The notes below the pieces were generated by a model. The model was given only the letters and a program-made list of their open reading frames with translations, ran no database searches and was not told the DNA's origin. This document shows, piece by piece, positions 9,438 through 20,234 of a DNA stretch of 64,000 nt. Position numbers and translations under genes: made by a program. Position 1 is the first letter of the stretch. Each line of letters starts with the position of its first letter. Source of the stretch: Isoetes taiwanensis (lineage: Eukaryota > Streptophyta > Lycopodiopsida > Isoetales > Isoetaceae); NCBI GenBank assembly GCA_021234155.1, contig JAJEKV010000003.1:27883166-27947165 (forward strand), written 5' to 3'.

Positions 9438-11408
9438 CACCCACAGCATCCAGGCCAATTCTTAGGACGACCCACCTTGTCCGGCCAATTCTGGGGCCGA
9501 TCATGTGTCGATTCGGTATTTGCCAAGCTTGTTGGTGGCATTCTCGGCGGCGATTGACCCGGCTGGCGAGGCGGATGTGCGAGCCCTCGCATAGCGGGCT
9601 TTAGACCCAGCCACTCAGCGATTGACCATATCTTTACTGCTGCGGGCCGATTGAAGCGGCCCGGAACCATCGGCCGGGGACTTGTATTCTTTGCTTTGTG
9701 GACTTGAAAGGCTTTTGATCTGGTACCGGGGAAAAGCTATGGGCTAGGCTGCGTCAAGTGGGGCTGCCATTTGCACGTGCAAATGCCATATACAGGCTGT
9801 ATGAGAGTTGTTTTGGCGGGGATCACGGTAAAGCGGGACCAAGCATTCACCCGGTAGTATCGGGGTCCGGCAGGTTGCCCCCTCTCACCAACACTTTTTG
9901 GCCTCTACATTGATCGGTTAGAGCCCCGGCTTATCGAAAGCATGGGGGGATGGCATACGGCTTTTGCACTGTGTCATCCGCCCACTCATCTATGCAGACG
10001 ATGTTGGCCTTCCCGCCCACACCCGAAGCTATGCGGGACTCATCCGGATGCCCTAGACACATTCTCGGGGCCTCTGAGACATGCGCGTGAATCGGCCAAG
10101 ACCGTGGTGGTTCTCATATCCTCTTCACGCCACCCCACGCCTCCCGCACTCACATATCGGGATACCGTGGAGGTCACGCCCACCTACAAGTACCTAGGGG
10201 TGGAGTTCCCCTCCCCGCCTCGTTGGGGGCGCCTATCCGGCTATGGGTGTGATAGGCCGGAAAGCGCTTTATGCCATGAACAATGATCACCCCAGTGAGC
10301 TCTAATGATTGGGGCCACCAAATCACATCATTTTTTTCGCAACCGGTGAGCCCGCCCTTCAGACGGGATTCGAGGTTTGGGGCCCGCCGTCTCTTTGGCG
10401 ACTGGAATGACTTGGAGCGAAAGTGCGAAGGCATTTTTGGCCGCAGGCACGCGGGGTGAAACCCGGTCCCCTATCGATTCTCTGCCAGGAAATTAGATTC
10501 TTGCGCTAGGCGGCAGCCCTTGATAGACACATCGTCTATTTTCGAAAAGTGGTTACTATGGGTGATGCTCGGCTCCCGCGACCTGCTTACTTCTGGTAAC
10601 GGGGCCCGCAGCGGCTTGATGGCGGCCCATTGAAGGGGTAAGAGAGATCGATGGTTCGCCCGGATGGAGCGTGCGGGAGCGCAATCGCGTCGCGGTGGAC
10701 GCAGAGGCCGATCGTGGCGACTGGCGGGAGTACACGGATGCTTGCTTCCTTGGCAAGCCTCGGGACCCCGGCTCTAGAGCAGGTCAAAGCGGTCCATTAC
10801 AAGGAGCACATCAACACCGTGTTAGCCCGGGGCCCACGGCTCTACCTGCGTTCCCCGGTGCTTGAAAAGCTAGCGGACTCATTGCCTCCATTCGCACGGG
10901 TGCCCACCATCTTCGCATCGAGGCAGGCGGTGGATTGGGGAGCCCCGCCGGGCGTGCTCTGTCGGTCTTTGTCAAATGGGTGCCATTGAGGATGAGTCTC
11001 ACACTTTCGAGTTGCCCAGTTTCGGTCCGATCCGGGCGGATCACGCCCCTTAAATGCAGGCGGACTTGCCCCTACATTTGTTGATGAACACACCGTTGGT
11101 ACGTGCCCTGGGGTCGTACATTCAGGAGATACTGGACCTGCGAGCTCACCTTTGCCCCCGCCTGGTTGCCCGCTGCTTAGGCACTACGGGTGCGGTGCAT
11201 GAGTGTATATATTTGTGTGTTTTTGCATTTTATATATTAGAACAGTTTGTCAGCAGGCTGATTGCTGCCACGGTTTTTCCCTCGAAAACCCTTCGGGGCG
11301 AGGGTTTTTTAATTCGGGTAGTAATCCGCTTGCTGCGTTTTTGTATTGGGTCCCATAGACCGATTGGTCTCCGTGGACGATAAAAATATCTTCCTTCCTT
11401 CCTTCCTT
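9438..11408 (+). mobile_element. GC-rich LINE with reverse transcriptase, decayed
   Basis: GC content is visibly much higher than on either side. Translations in changing frames give GFRPSHSAIDHIFTA, then KAFDLVP after a one-base insertion. A GVRQ(G)CPLSPTLFG-type block with one base lost follows (9,865-9,925), then YADDV at 9,991-10,005, the RT catalytic motif. KTVVVLIS and PTYKYLGVEF come after the RT, and an EDESHT segment lies near 10,990. The 3' end has a conserved hairpin and a (TTCC)n tail at 11,392-11,407. The element splits a protease-family copy whose sequence resumes at 11,409. At least four frame breaks make it inactive. Confidence 0.85.
11279..11304 (+). other. Conserved 3' stem-loop of the LINE
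   Basis: The outer stem is CCCTCG (11,279-11,284) with CGAGGG (11,299-11,304). After AAAA, the inner stem is CCC/GGG around a TTCG loop. The second LINE end at 15,954-15,979 has the same fold with paired changes. It is probably the RNA structure recognised by the element's RT; this role is inferred. Confidence 0.6.
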
Positions 11409-11825
11409 TAAAAGCTATAGTTTGCTACAATCTGTCCTTCTAAAAGAGATCTCCATTGTCTTAGCATCATGTGAAATAAAATAATCTTGTTGCATTATGC
11501 TTCCGATGATCCCAACACCATATGCATAACTGGGCCGTATCAATAAACACATTTGGGAATCGTCGCCGAAGCTCACATAATTCTCTTATGGAAGGTGCCA
11601 TGAATCCCCTTGAAATTGGAGATTAAAAGATGGCACTGCATATTTGAAAATCAAAGCAAACATTAGTAGCGCCATTATCTATTAAAGCTAGATGTGGCAA
11701 AGCATCAATAAATGCATCTTTTATAGCAAGAAACACTAGATACATGGCCAACGGAGTGCTTGAGTCAAATATGGTACCTGCTGAGTTGAGATCTATAGAA
11801 CAATTCTGATTGTTGCTAGAAAAGT
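11409..11825 (-). pseudogene. Nepenthesin-type protease, C-terminal fragment
   Basis: The minus strand gives FLAIKDAFIDALPHLALID, the same segment as in the better copy at 38,864, followed by frame-shifted remains of the C-terminal part to the final Cys region. No active-site Asp remains. It is the portion of the family copy lying downstream of the LINE insertion; the two pieces (9,230-9,437 and this) are one interrupted copy. Confidence 0.75.
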
Positions 11826-12026
11826 ATGAGAAATGTGGCCAAAATATTCTTTATATACTATATAATGTTTTTTGTAGGAAAAAAGGTGTGTTGTGCGTCT
11901 TGCGAGTCAAGAAAGTTCCTACTTGCTCAAACATACATTTATGGGAACCACATGGTATATGTATATTATGTCAATCACCTGAATGAAACAAAGAGTCTTT
12001 TGACTTTTGCATTCCGGTGTTTATAG

Positions 12027-12491
12027 TGAGGTTTTTGCAATCTGTCTTTCTTAAAGAGAGCCTCATTGTCTTAGCATCATGTAAAATAAAGAAATTTTGT
12101 TACATTATGCTTTCGATGATCCCAACATATTCATAACTGGGCCTTATCAATAAGCACATTTGGGAATCATCTTCTTAGCTCACATAATTCTCTTGTGAAA
12201 GGTGTCCTGAAACTCCTTGAAAGGATGAAAAAAAGGGCATAAGACATAAGGGTAACAAGAGAGCACAAATAAATGACGAACACAATGGTTTTTTTTTTTT
12301 TTTCATACAAACATACAAATACACATCTCATTGACAAAGCAAATGGCTTGCTAAATATTGAGAACATTGCAAAATATCCTCAACCTCACTATAAACACCG
12401 GATTGCTCTTTCTGGAGTTTGGTGATTGTACCAGTATATCATGGTAGAATGAACGTAGTTGCATTAAAATAATGAATGACTTTATAAGATA
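12027..12491 (-). pseudogene. Protease C-terminal fragment plus downstream sequence
   Basis: This is homologous to 38,009-38,440. The left part encodes the extreme C-terminus of the protease on the minus strand with shifts. The rest is shared non-coding sequence (AACAAGAGA, CATACAAATACAC, ATATCATGGTAGAATGAA). It ends at 12,491, exactly where a Helitron is inserted, and continues at 14,223. The 200 bases before it (11,826-12,026) show no recognisable gene. Confidence 0.7.
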
Positions 12492-12502
12492 CTAGTAATG
12501 GT

Positions 12503-12519
12503 GCCCAGCGTTGCTGGGC
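12503..12519 (-). other. Helitron 3' terminal hairpin
   Basis: GCCCAGC, loop GTT, GCTGGGC: a perfect 7-bp stem located 7 bases from the terminal CTAG. The element at 37,915-38,008 has the same stem position, spacer length and end, so both belong to one family. Confidence 0.9.
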
Positions 12520-12559
12520 ATAAGTTGAGAGCCTGTAAATGCTTTGGGATGCAATGAGA

Positions 12560-14092
12560 AAAGCCCTATCCCTTTCCCTTTTCCTTTTGCTCTATCCCGC
12601 ATTTCATTTTTTCTTATTTTCTCTACTTTTTCTTTTCTTTTCCTTTTTTTTTTCTCGTCTTTCTCACATGTTTCCTTGTTTTCCCATCCCTTTCCTTCCC
12701 CCTTCCCTGTTCCCGATAACCTTTTTCCCTTCCCTTTTGCTCCTTTCTCCACCTTTTCCCTCTTCTCTTTTTTCTTTGTCCTTTTCCCTTCCCCTTTCTC
12801 TTTTTTTATGCCTTCTCTTTTCCCCACTTTTTCTCAACCTTTTACTCTTTCGCCCTTTTCCATGCCTAATTTTCCTTCTCTTTTCCTCCTTTTACCACTC
12901 TTTTCCTCCTTTTTTTGTGTGCCCTTTTCCCTTCCATTTTTCTTTTCTCCCTCCCGTTTTGAATGCCCTTTTTACCTTCCCTTTTTCTATCTCCTCACCC
13001 TTTCCCTCTTTCCCTTTTCCATGTTCCCTTTTTCTCTTCCCATTTTCCATTTTCCTCATTTCCTTTTTCCCCTACCTCTCTCTCTTTCCCCCCTTTTCCA
13101 TTCTTTTTTCTTTTCTATTTCCCTTTTCCCATGCCTTTTTTCCCACCCTTTTCTTCTTTCTATTTTTCTCGTGCTTCCTTTTCCTCCTTTTCCCACCCTT
13201 TCCCTCTTCCGTGCAATTTTCCTTTCTTTCAACCCTTCCTTTTTCTTTTCTCTTTTCCTTTCCTCATGTCCTTTTTCCCTTTCCCTCCCTTCCATCACTC
13301 CCCTGCTTCCCTTTCCCTTTTTTCCCATTTCCTTTTCTTGATGGATTTTTTTCTTTCCGTTTTCCTCCTTTGCCGATCCTTTTCCTGTGCACTTTTTCCC
13401 TTCCTTTCCTTTTCCTTTTCCCCTTTTCCATGCCTTTTGCACATTGTTTTATTCTCTTATTTCCTATACCCATTTTCCTCTTTTCCCCACCCTTTCTCTC
13501 TTGCCCCTTTTCTTTTTCCTTTCTTCTTTTTTCCCTTTCTTCACCATTTTCCTCTTCCCTTTTCTCTCATGCCCTCCCCCCCTTCCCTTTTCTCGTTTCC
13601 CTCTTTCTTTTTCGTTGTGACCTTTACCTAGGTTCCCTTTCCCCCTTTTCCCTTTCATTTTTCTTTCTTCTCACTTTCCCTTTTTCTATGCCCCTTTTCT
13701 TTTCCCCTCTCCCCATCCTTTTCTTGTCCCCCCTTGTCCCTTCCCTTTTCCTCATTTTTCCAACCTTTCACTCTTCTTTTTCATGCTTTTTTTCTCCTTC
13801 GTTTTCTCCTTTTTTCAACGTTTTCCTCTTTTCTTTTTTTTTTTCATGCCCTTTCCATTTACCTTTTCCACTTTATCTCTTCCTTAAAATATACTTCCTT
13901 CCTTCCTTCCTTCCTTCCCTCGTGCCCTTTTCCCAGGTTCCCTTTCCCTTTTTCATTTTCCATGCCTTTTTCTCTTCTCTTATCCCCACCCTTTTCCTTT
14001 TACCCTTTTCCCTTTTCCCCATGCCTTTTTTCCCTTCACATACTTCCCTTTTCCTTTTCCCCCTTTTCATTTACCCTTTCCCCTTAAGAGAC
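12560..14092. repeat. 1.5-kb polypyrimidine minisatellite
   Basis: The plus strand is almost entirely T and C, with CCCTTTTCC, TTTTTCC and CTTCC units. It is punctuated every 55-110 bases by CATGCC or a close variant (for example 12,807, 12,858, 13,128, 13,426, 13,568, 13,684, 13,844, 13,957, 14,018). A pure CTTC run is at about 13,893-13,918. The 518-codon plus frame of Phe/Ser/Pro/Leu is a by-product of the composition. It makes up nearly the whole Helitron interior. Confidence 0.9.
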
Positions 14093-14222
14093 TAAGCATG
14101 ACCAATCACAGTGTTGGTAAGTCGTGCAATAAATCTAGGCCTTCGGATGCATCTAGATGATCTCGGCCATTCAAATTAGGGCTCGATGCATACGGTATAA
14201 CATTATAATTATAATATAAAGA

Positions 14223-14474
14223 TTTTCTTATGACAATATACTCAAACATTGCCATACTTTAAAGGCTCTGGCTCTTTTTATGACAAAAAATGTCTTTAAA
14301 TATGGAGCGGGGGTATCTAGTTGCATTTTAAACGTTTAGCATGCATATGGGTAGTTGCATTTTAGACTTGATTATACATTTTGATTGCACAATATGTTCG
14401 TGGTTTGGTGGCAAGTCATCTGTAGTTTGGTTGCCATGTTTTATGACGGAAAAAAATATTATCCATCTATATAT
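14223..14474 (-). repeat. Protease-locus 3' flank, continued after the Helitron
   Basis: Continues the host sequence of 38,446-38,690: ATACTCAAACATT, AAAGGCTCTG and TTTGGTTGCCATGTTTTATG. It ends where the SINE cluster was inserted; host sequence returns at about 15,640 with CCATCTAGGGATTGCC. Confidence 0.75.
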
Positions 14475-14587
14475 GTAGCAAAACAACAGGGGGTTCCAGG
14501 GGAATTTGATATGGATGTAAAAATAACAATTCTTGAAACCATAGATCATATATGCTTAAAATAATTGACTAAATTGCTATAAAAAAA

Positions 14588-14912
14588 CATAGATTCAAGA
14601 TAAAAATTAATCACATTAGCTCACTGGGTACATTGGTTAAAGTAGTCTTATTAGGACATTGAGTTAATTTGGTAGAGGTTCGAACCCCTGTATTTCATAT
14701 TCTAAAATCTTAGGCAAAGCCGTATAGAGGTTCGATATTCCCACAAAACCTTAGGCGAAATCGTATTTCACATTTCAAACTCATAGACGCCTCCAATCAT
14801 AAATGACTATAAGTGAAACGAGAGGTGCCCAGAGACCCCAACATACGATCTGGGTCGTAGGATCGACGAATCCGACAACTGTGGTAGTCCAGGCTGCACC
14901 TCGTTTATTGTT
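14588..14912 (+). mobile_element. tRNA-like SINE, unit 1
   Basis: An A-box-like TAGCTCACTGGG (14,617-14,628) and a B-box-like GGTTCGAACCC (14,677-14,687) are the two halves of a tRNA-type internal RNA polymerase III promoter. They stand about 60 bases apart, wider than in an ordinary tRNA. The body ends with GTGGTAGTCCAGG and CTGCACCTC. No tRNA cloverleaf or coding frame is kept. Confidence 0.65.
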
Positions 14913-14922
14913 ATAAAAAAAA

Positions 14923-15217
14923 CATAGATTCAAGATAAAAATTAATCACATTAGCTCATTGGGTACATTGGTTAAAGTAGTCTTATTAGGACATTGAGTT
15001 AATTTGGTAGAGGTTCGAGCCGTCGTATTTCATATTCTAAAATCTTAGGCAAAGTCGTATAGAGGTTCGATATTCCCTCAAAATCTTAGGCGAAATCGTA
15101 TTTCATATTTCAAAATCATAGGCGCCTCTAATGATAAATGACTATAAGCAAAACGAGAGGTGCCCAGAGGTCGTAGGATTGACGAATCCGACGACTGTGG
15201 TAGTCCAGGATGCACCT
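14923..15217 (+). mobile_element. tRNA-like SINE, unit 2
   Basis: Near copy of unit 1. The A-box region reads TAGCTCATTGGG. The B-box is weakened to GGTTCGAGCCG. A segment near the 3' end around the ACATACGATCTGGG word is missing. Confidence 0.65.
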
Positions 15218-15343
15218 CATTTAGAATATGTAGCAAAATAACAGGGGGTTTCAGGGGGATTTGATATGGATGTCAAAATAACAATTCTTGAAACCATAGA
15301 CTATATATGCTTAAAATAATTGAATAGGTTGTTATAGAAAAAA

Positions 15344-15632
15344 ACATAGATTCAAGATAAAAATTGATCACATTAGCTAACTGGGTACATTGGTTAAAGT
15401 AGTTTTATTAGGACATTGAGTTATTTTGTAGAGGTTCGAACCTCCGTATTTCATATTCTAAAATCTTAGGCAAAACCGTATAGAGGTTCGATATTCTCTC
15501 AAAACCTTAGGCAAAATCGTATTTCACATTTCGAAATCGAAGGCGCCTCCAATCATAAATGACTATAAGCGAAACGAGGGGTGCCCAGAGGTCCCAACAT
15601 ACGATCTGGGTCATAGGATCGACGAATCCGAT
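15344..15632 (+). mobile_element. tRNA-like SINE, unit 3
   Basis: Third copy, with GGTTCGAACCT as B-box. It is truncated at CGACGAATCCGAT, immediately before host sequence resumes. Confidence 0.65.
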
Positions 15633-15707
15633 CCCTCCCCATCTAGGGATTGCCTTCATTGCCTTCAGTATAACAAGCACTTGTTAAAGAATGGCAACAT
15701 AGTGCCT

Positions 15708-16083
15708 GTTGCCAGTTACAGGTTATTGAAGATGAAAGCCATACTCTTCTGAGTTGCCCTGCTTTTGAGATAGTCCGGAATCATTTTTCGACCTTAGCAT
15801 TCCATTCCACGCTTCCACAACTTCTCAGCGCACCATCTGTGCATGACTTGGCATTATACATACTTGAGGTTCTAGATAAACGTCTGCAATTACTGAGCCC
15901 TCAGTAGTCATTATCTAAGCTTGTCTAGTATCATCATTACTGCAAAGGTTTTTTCCTTGAAAACCTTTCGAGGCAGGGGTTTTTTAATCCTAGTAGTAAT
16001 GATTGTACTAGCCCATTGTATGGGTCCCATGACCTATTGGTCTTCGTGGACGTTAAAAAAACTATTCTATTCTATTCTATTCA
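15708..16083 (+). mobile_element. 5'-truncated LINE, same family as 9,438-11,408
   Basis: Only the last about 370 bases are present. The frame gives ESHTLLSCPAFEIVRNHF then LYILEVLDKRLQLL, ending in a stop. The matching part of the first LINE is EDESHTF...IRADHAP. The 3' end shares GGTTTTTTAAT, TGGGTCCCAT and GTGGACG words with the first copy and ends in a (TATTC)n tail at about 16,059-16,082. It interrupts the protease 3' flank between the ATAGTGC word and CATACTAGTGCA. Confidence 0.85.
15954..15979 (+). other. Conserved 3' stem-loop, second LINE copy
   Basis: TCCTTG (15,954-15,959) pairs with CAGGGG (15,974-15,979) using two wobbles. The inner stem CCT/AGG encloses TTCG. Compared with 11,279-11,304, two base pairs have changed from C-G to T-A on both sides. 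Confidence 0.6.
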
Positions 16084-16897
16084 TACTAGTGCATGAGTTC
16101 ATGACTCTAAGTAACAAATGGCGTAGTTTGATCCCTTCAAAATCTATAATTCGCTGCAACCTGTCTTTGTAAAAGAGATCGTCATTTTCTTAGCATAATG
16201 TGAAACGAGATGATTTTGTTGCATTATGCTTCCGATGGCCCCAACACCATAATAACCATGGCTTATCAATAAGCACATTTGGGAATCATCGTCGAATCTC
16301 ACATAATTCTCTTGTGGAAAGTGCCATGAAGCCCCTTGAAATTGGAGACTAAGGGATGGCACCTTCACGTTAGGCATATTTGAAATATCAAAGCAAACAT
16401 TATTGACGCCATTATCTACTAAAGCTAGGTGTGGCAAAGAGCAAGAAACACTGGATAGTTGAACATGGCCAGCGGAGTGCCTGAGTCAAGTACAATGCCT
16501 ACCGAGTTGAGATCCACAGAAGTATTGCATTTTGAAATCATGTATTGCCGACAATTACATTTTCAAGGTGGACATGGTATAAGCCATCTAGATTGTCAGG
16601 AATCGGAGTGGAATGACTTCAAGATGGGAAAGTGCCTCCAAGAAACAAATGGCCATCTATATCTTCAGAATAATGTGGGATGCAGTACAAGAACTTTTGA
16701 TCAAGGGAATAGACTTGCGAGAGGAGAGAACCATGTTTGAGATTTAACCCAAATAGGCCATCACCAAAATCTCTTATGACATTATGTGCGCAACCCATAG
16801 TTATGTTGGAAGTCAAAGTTCGATGTGAGGAGACAAGGGTTATGGAGTCTCTGACATATTCTCCAATATCCCCACTCTTATCTGCATATCAATCGTC
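16084..16897 (-). pseudogene. Nepenthesin-type aspartic protease, C-terminal half
   Basis: Minus frames 16,816-16,619 and 16,437-16,144 align with the copy at 38,864-40,203: HYSEDIDGHLFLGGTFPS, NMPNVKVPSLSLQFQG, and the ending TKTGC. Around 16,490 the second active site reads IVLDSGTP, intact. The N-terminal half, including the first DTGS, is absent. The copy ends abruptly at about 16,897 in the YADxSG segment, where a different dispersed repeat begins. Several frame changes make it non-functional. Confidence 0.8.
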
Positions 16898-17300
16898 ATA
16901 CCATCTGCTTCTAAATGGGATATAGAATGTCATCTTTGTGTGGACCATATCTTCACAGGAACTTATGCGGCAGATATCTTTGCGGGTGAATTAGAACCAT
17001 AGATTATATAGGCATTGACTTGAAGAAGTATGATCTAAATTAGATGCATTTAAAACAGAGTATTATGCAAGATGTTTTAGGTTGCTAGAAGGAAATATTC
17101 TCTAGATTCGTAGGTCAAGGGCAGGTTATTTGGTGTACAAGTATTTTTGAACTATTGGTTTTAGTTTTTTTTTTTTCCTTTTTCTTTTTTGCTTATGTGT
17201 TCTTAACGTCTGACCTGTTGCAACCATTGAACTTACCTATTGTTCATTGTACGTAGACTTTCACAAGTTCTCTGAAGTTAGGCTGCAAAAAGGATGGATT
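16898..17300 (+). repeat. Dispersed repeat Y
   Basis: Homologous to 41,910-42,430 and 59,165-59,705 in the same orientation and to 29,080-29,420 inverted. Shared words include GACCATATCTTCAC, GGCAGATATCTTTGCGGGTG, ATTCTCTA, and a T-rich tract followed by TTGCAACCATTGAACTTAC. The pyrimidine tract before a CAG-like end resembles a 3' splice region, so this may be an intron/exon piece of a gene family. I cannot name it. Confidence 0.6.
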
Positions 17301-19800
17301 GAGGAACAAAGAGTTGTATTAGCAGTTTTTCGAAGTAAGACAGCATAAACAATCGCGGGAGAAATAATTCTTCGAATGCCTTATAAACCTAAACATTATT
17401 GAATCTTGCTTCAACTTCCTCCCTCCTCCTATGGTTTGACGACTAGTTTAAGCAAGCAGATATATCCAACTATTTCCTTTGTAATACTGATAACACGAAA
17501 CACTATTGCCTTTGTAATACTAATAACAAGAAACACAGTGCATCAATGATACTTTTTTATTTATGAAAATGTGGCCGCAAAATGTCGTACATGTCTTTGT
17601 ACCATTCAATTCAAACGTTGCATCTTTTTTTAAGTTTATGGCTAAAGCATGCATTATTTTTTCTGGAACCCTAGATAATGGCACAATTCATAGGATATAC
17701 CCTCTCCACACATCCTGTTCGCCCATCTGAAGTCTTTCTGGGGTCAAACTGGCTCCTGTTGACCCAATTTTAAAAGGGGCGCCTGAAGACCACACACCAT
17801 GGATTAAGATAGTATACTAGCATCTGTACAGTACAGTGTCATACTAATACAATACAGTACTGCACAATTCGGCTTCAGTGCCAACCTGCACAATGCTTGT
17901 TATGAACTCCTCTGCAGTGAAGACTTGTTCGTACGCCTGAGGATCAGGACGAGATGCATCAATTTTGGAGCTTATTAAGGAGGGGTTCAAGCTTAAGATG
18001 GGATGGCCCATCTCCGTGCAGATTCTAATTGAACTGCACAACTTTGCCTACTCCATAGACACATTGAAACATTTGTGTGGTAATTTAAGTCTGAGTTTGA
18101 GTTTGAGTTTGCATTTGCTATTATTACAGCGTGCTTCATATGCGAGACTCCAATCATAATTTCAATTATAACCTTATAAAGGGCCTTCCTATTGCATACG
18201 CATTGAAAACATGAAGTTATTATCTAGAAGCAATCTAACAGCTGAATCTCTCATGCAACAGTTGTCTTTTGCTGATTTGAATGATAGCAAGCACTTTTGG
18301 TTGCTCGAATGATGTCTCCTATCTGTATAACTCTCTTGCCTGCCTATATAGGATTTATACATTAGTCTTGTCAAGGGGAATTGCATGACTGCATGCAAAT
18401 ATATCAAGTTCATTCACCACGGTCTCCTTAAAGCATTTCGGATCCGAATAGCTCATTCACAACAGCAGCAATTATATGCGAAGTTGCTAAACACTCCAAG
18501 TTTGCAGCATATGGCGTTTCCAATTTGGCTGCAGTTCTTTTGATGGTCATTTCGAATTTTTTATAATTATAAACTATTTTGTATCTTATTTACACTTTAA
18601 GGCCATGGATTATGTTAAAGGAGATGGTAAGTCTTATTTCCGTATAACTAATGGATGTCTTCTAATTTGATTACCTTTTTCATCTCTAGTTGGATATGTG
18701 CAGGAAGTATGTTAATTGATAGCAATTCTGACAAGGAAAAGGTATATATCTTCATTTCTAATTAAATATCACATTGCATAAAACTATTTGCTGCTTTACT
18801 GCCCAACATTTGTTTCTAAATCTAATATACAATTTGTTTCACAGTCTTATAGATATTTGTATTCGTGATTAATAGGGAGAATGCAGTGGAGGGAAAAAGG
18901 ATGGTTCTGAAGGTACCTCTTGTGATCCAGGAGATAAAGATAACTTTGCCAATACATAAGATAAGAAAATTATATTATTCAGATTTGTTATGTCTTTGAG
19001 AATTACTCTTGTTTTTTAGTATTGTATTTGACCTTTTCCATAGGCACACACTCAATTGTAGAAATCTTCTTATTATGAATAAGAATATTCAACTTCTTCA
19101 ACATAGAGTAATTTGAAATCAAAATCAGTGTAAAGAAATGTTATCTTTCTATTACAAATAATATAAAGGGTTGCAATGGTTCACACTATAACCAAACTAA
19201 TTTGTGGAATGATTATTTTCTTGTCATAAAACCTATTGGTTCTTTTGTTGTTGGGTCTGACAATTTCTTTGACAAAAGGCATGACGCAATATTTGGAATA
19301 GCTTAGTCACAAGATTTGTAGTCGATGTGATATATATGCCATGGTCGCCATTAGTTCCTCACAACTTTGATGGGTTTTTGCGCCTATATGGACAACTATT
19401 TATTGCAATTGAGTCAATATATTGTTGGAACAATTGATAATATTTTAATGTTACATGTTCATAGTGCCCTTAAAACTATTGATGCTATATTGACACTAAC
19501 TTTTGACAATGATGTTGCAATTTCGTCCAAAAGGTGTTGGCAATGATGTTGCAATTTCGTTAAAAAGGTGCCTTTGTGTCAGGAGTTGTGACAACTGAGT
19601 GTGCCACAATCTTGGCATAACACTTGACGCCCGAGCATCAAGTTTGTGGCAAATGTCTATTTGCGTAGAAGACATATTGGGCAACATTAAAGGATTGAGG
19701 TGCACCAAAGAAGCTAAAATCTCAGAAAGAGCACCCTCGTGAGCCATTTTGTGTGCATCATGCACACTTATTCTGGGAGAATCTACAATATATTATTTTC
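17301..19800. other. No gene recognised
   Basis: AT-rich sequence with a short TGAGTT microsatellite near 18,088-18,112. Short plus-strand stretches near 18,600-18,950 are followed by GTAAGT or GTATAT and could be small exons (SGGKKDGSEG at about 18,890), but no family is recognisable and this is speculative. The rest shows nothing. Confidence 0.4.
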
Positions 19801-19949
19801 CAATTCCACCATGTACTGGTAAAAGCACCAGAAGCACGTTTTGGGCTGCGACTGGATCTTGTCATCTCCACCAAGAGAGGGGGGCCGAAGTTTCAGAGCT
19901 GAATAGTCTTTCCCAGCAGGCCAATCTCTGAAAAGATTAAGCACCACTA

Positions 19950-20225
19950 GATAGAGTCTCAAAGAGCTTTCCAACAAGTCCAAACACGCCCAAAATTGCC
20001 ACCAGATGCAGAAGTTATGGCCAAAAGAGAACTGCAGCAAAACCCTAGCACTGCCAAAAGAGGGCCGAAACTGTCAGGCAGATTCTGTCCACCAAAATAA
20101 AAGAAACATCATACAAAGCATACACTGACAAAAGGGTCGTTTGACGAGACGATCTTTCCAACGAGCCCAAGAACACCTAAATTGGACACCGAAATCCCGA
20201 GTTATGAGCAAAAGAGCGGGGCTGA
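19950..20225. repeat. Two diverged tandem copies, about 188-bp period
   Basis: Copies around 19,955-20,030 and 20,140-20,220 share CTTTCCAACRAG, CCCAA and the GAGTTATG(A/G)(G/C)CAAAAGAG-type word. It may be part of a retrotransposon leader; not identified further. Confidence 0.4.
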
Positions 20226-20234
20226 AACCCTAAG

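Larger units (their letters stand above)
12492..14222 (-). mobile_element. Non-autonomous Helitron carrying pyrimidine satellite
   Basis: Read on the minus strand the element begins TCTTTATATTATAAT and ends with a hairpin, ACCATTA and CTAG, inserted between A and T. These are the defining Helitron ends (5'-TC, 3' hairpin plus CTRR, AT target). The unoccupied sequence is present at 38,434-38,460, where AAGATA is directly followed by TTTTCTTATG. It has no target duplication, as expected. No Rep/helicase is present; the cargo is a 1.5-kb pyrimidine tract. Boundaries are exact to the base. Confidence 0.9.
14475..15632. repeat. Duplicated SINE cluster
   Basis: Three SINE units at 14,588-14,912, 14,923-15,217 and 15,344-15,632 lie head to tail. 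The sequence before unit 1 (14,475-14,587) is repeated before unit 3 (15,222-15,343), so the cluster grew by local tandem duplication after the first insertion. Confidence 0.8.

Noticed and set aside
12539-14095. A 518-codon plus-strand frame and several Lys/Glu-rich minus frames
   Set aside because: They are forced by the pyrimidine/purine composition of the satellite; overlapping frames on both strands are equally open and no domain is present.
14617-14690. A functional tRNA gene
   Set aside because: A- and B-box-like words exist, but their spacing is too wide and no acceptor or anticodon stem could be matched; SINE fits better.
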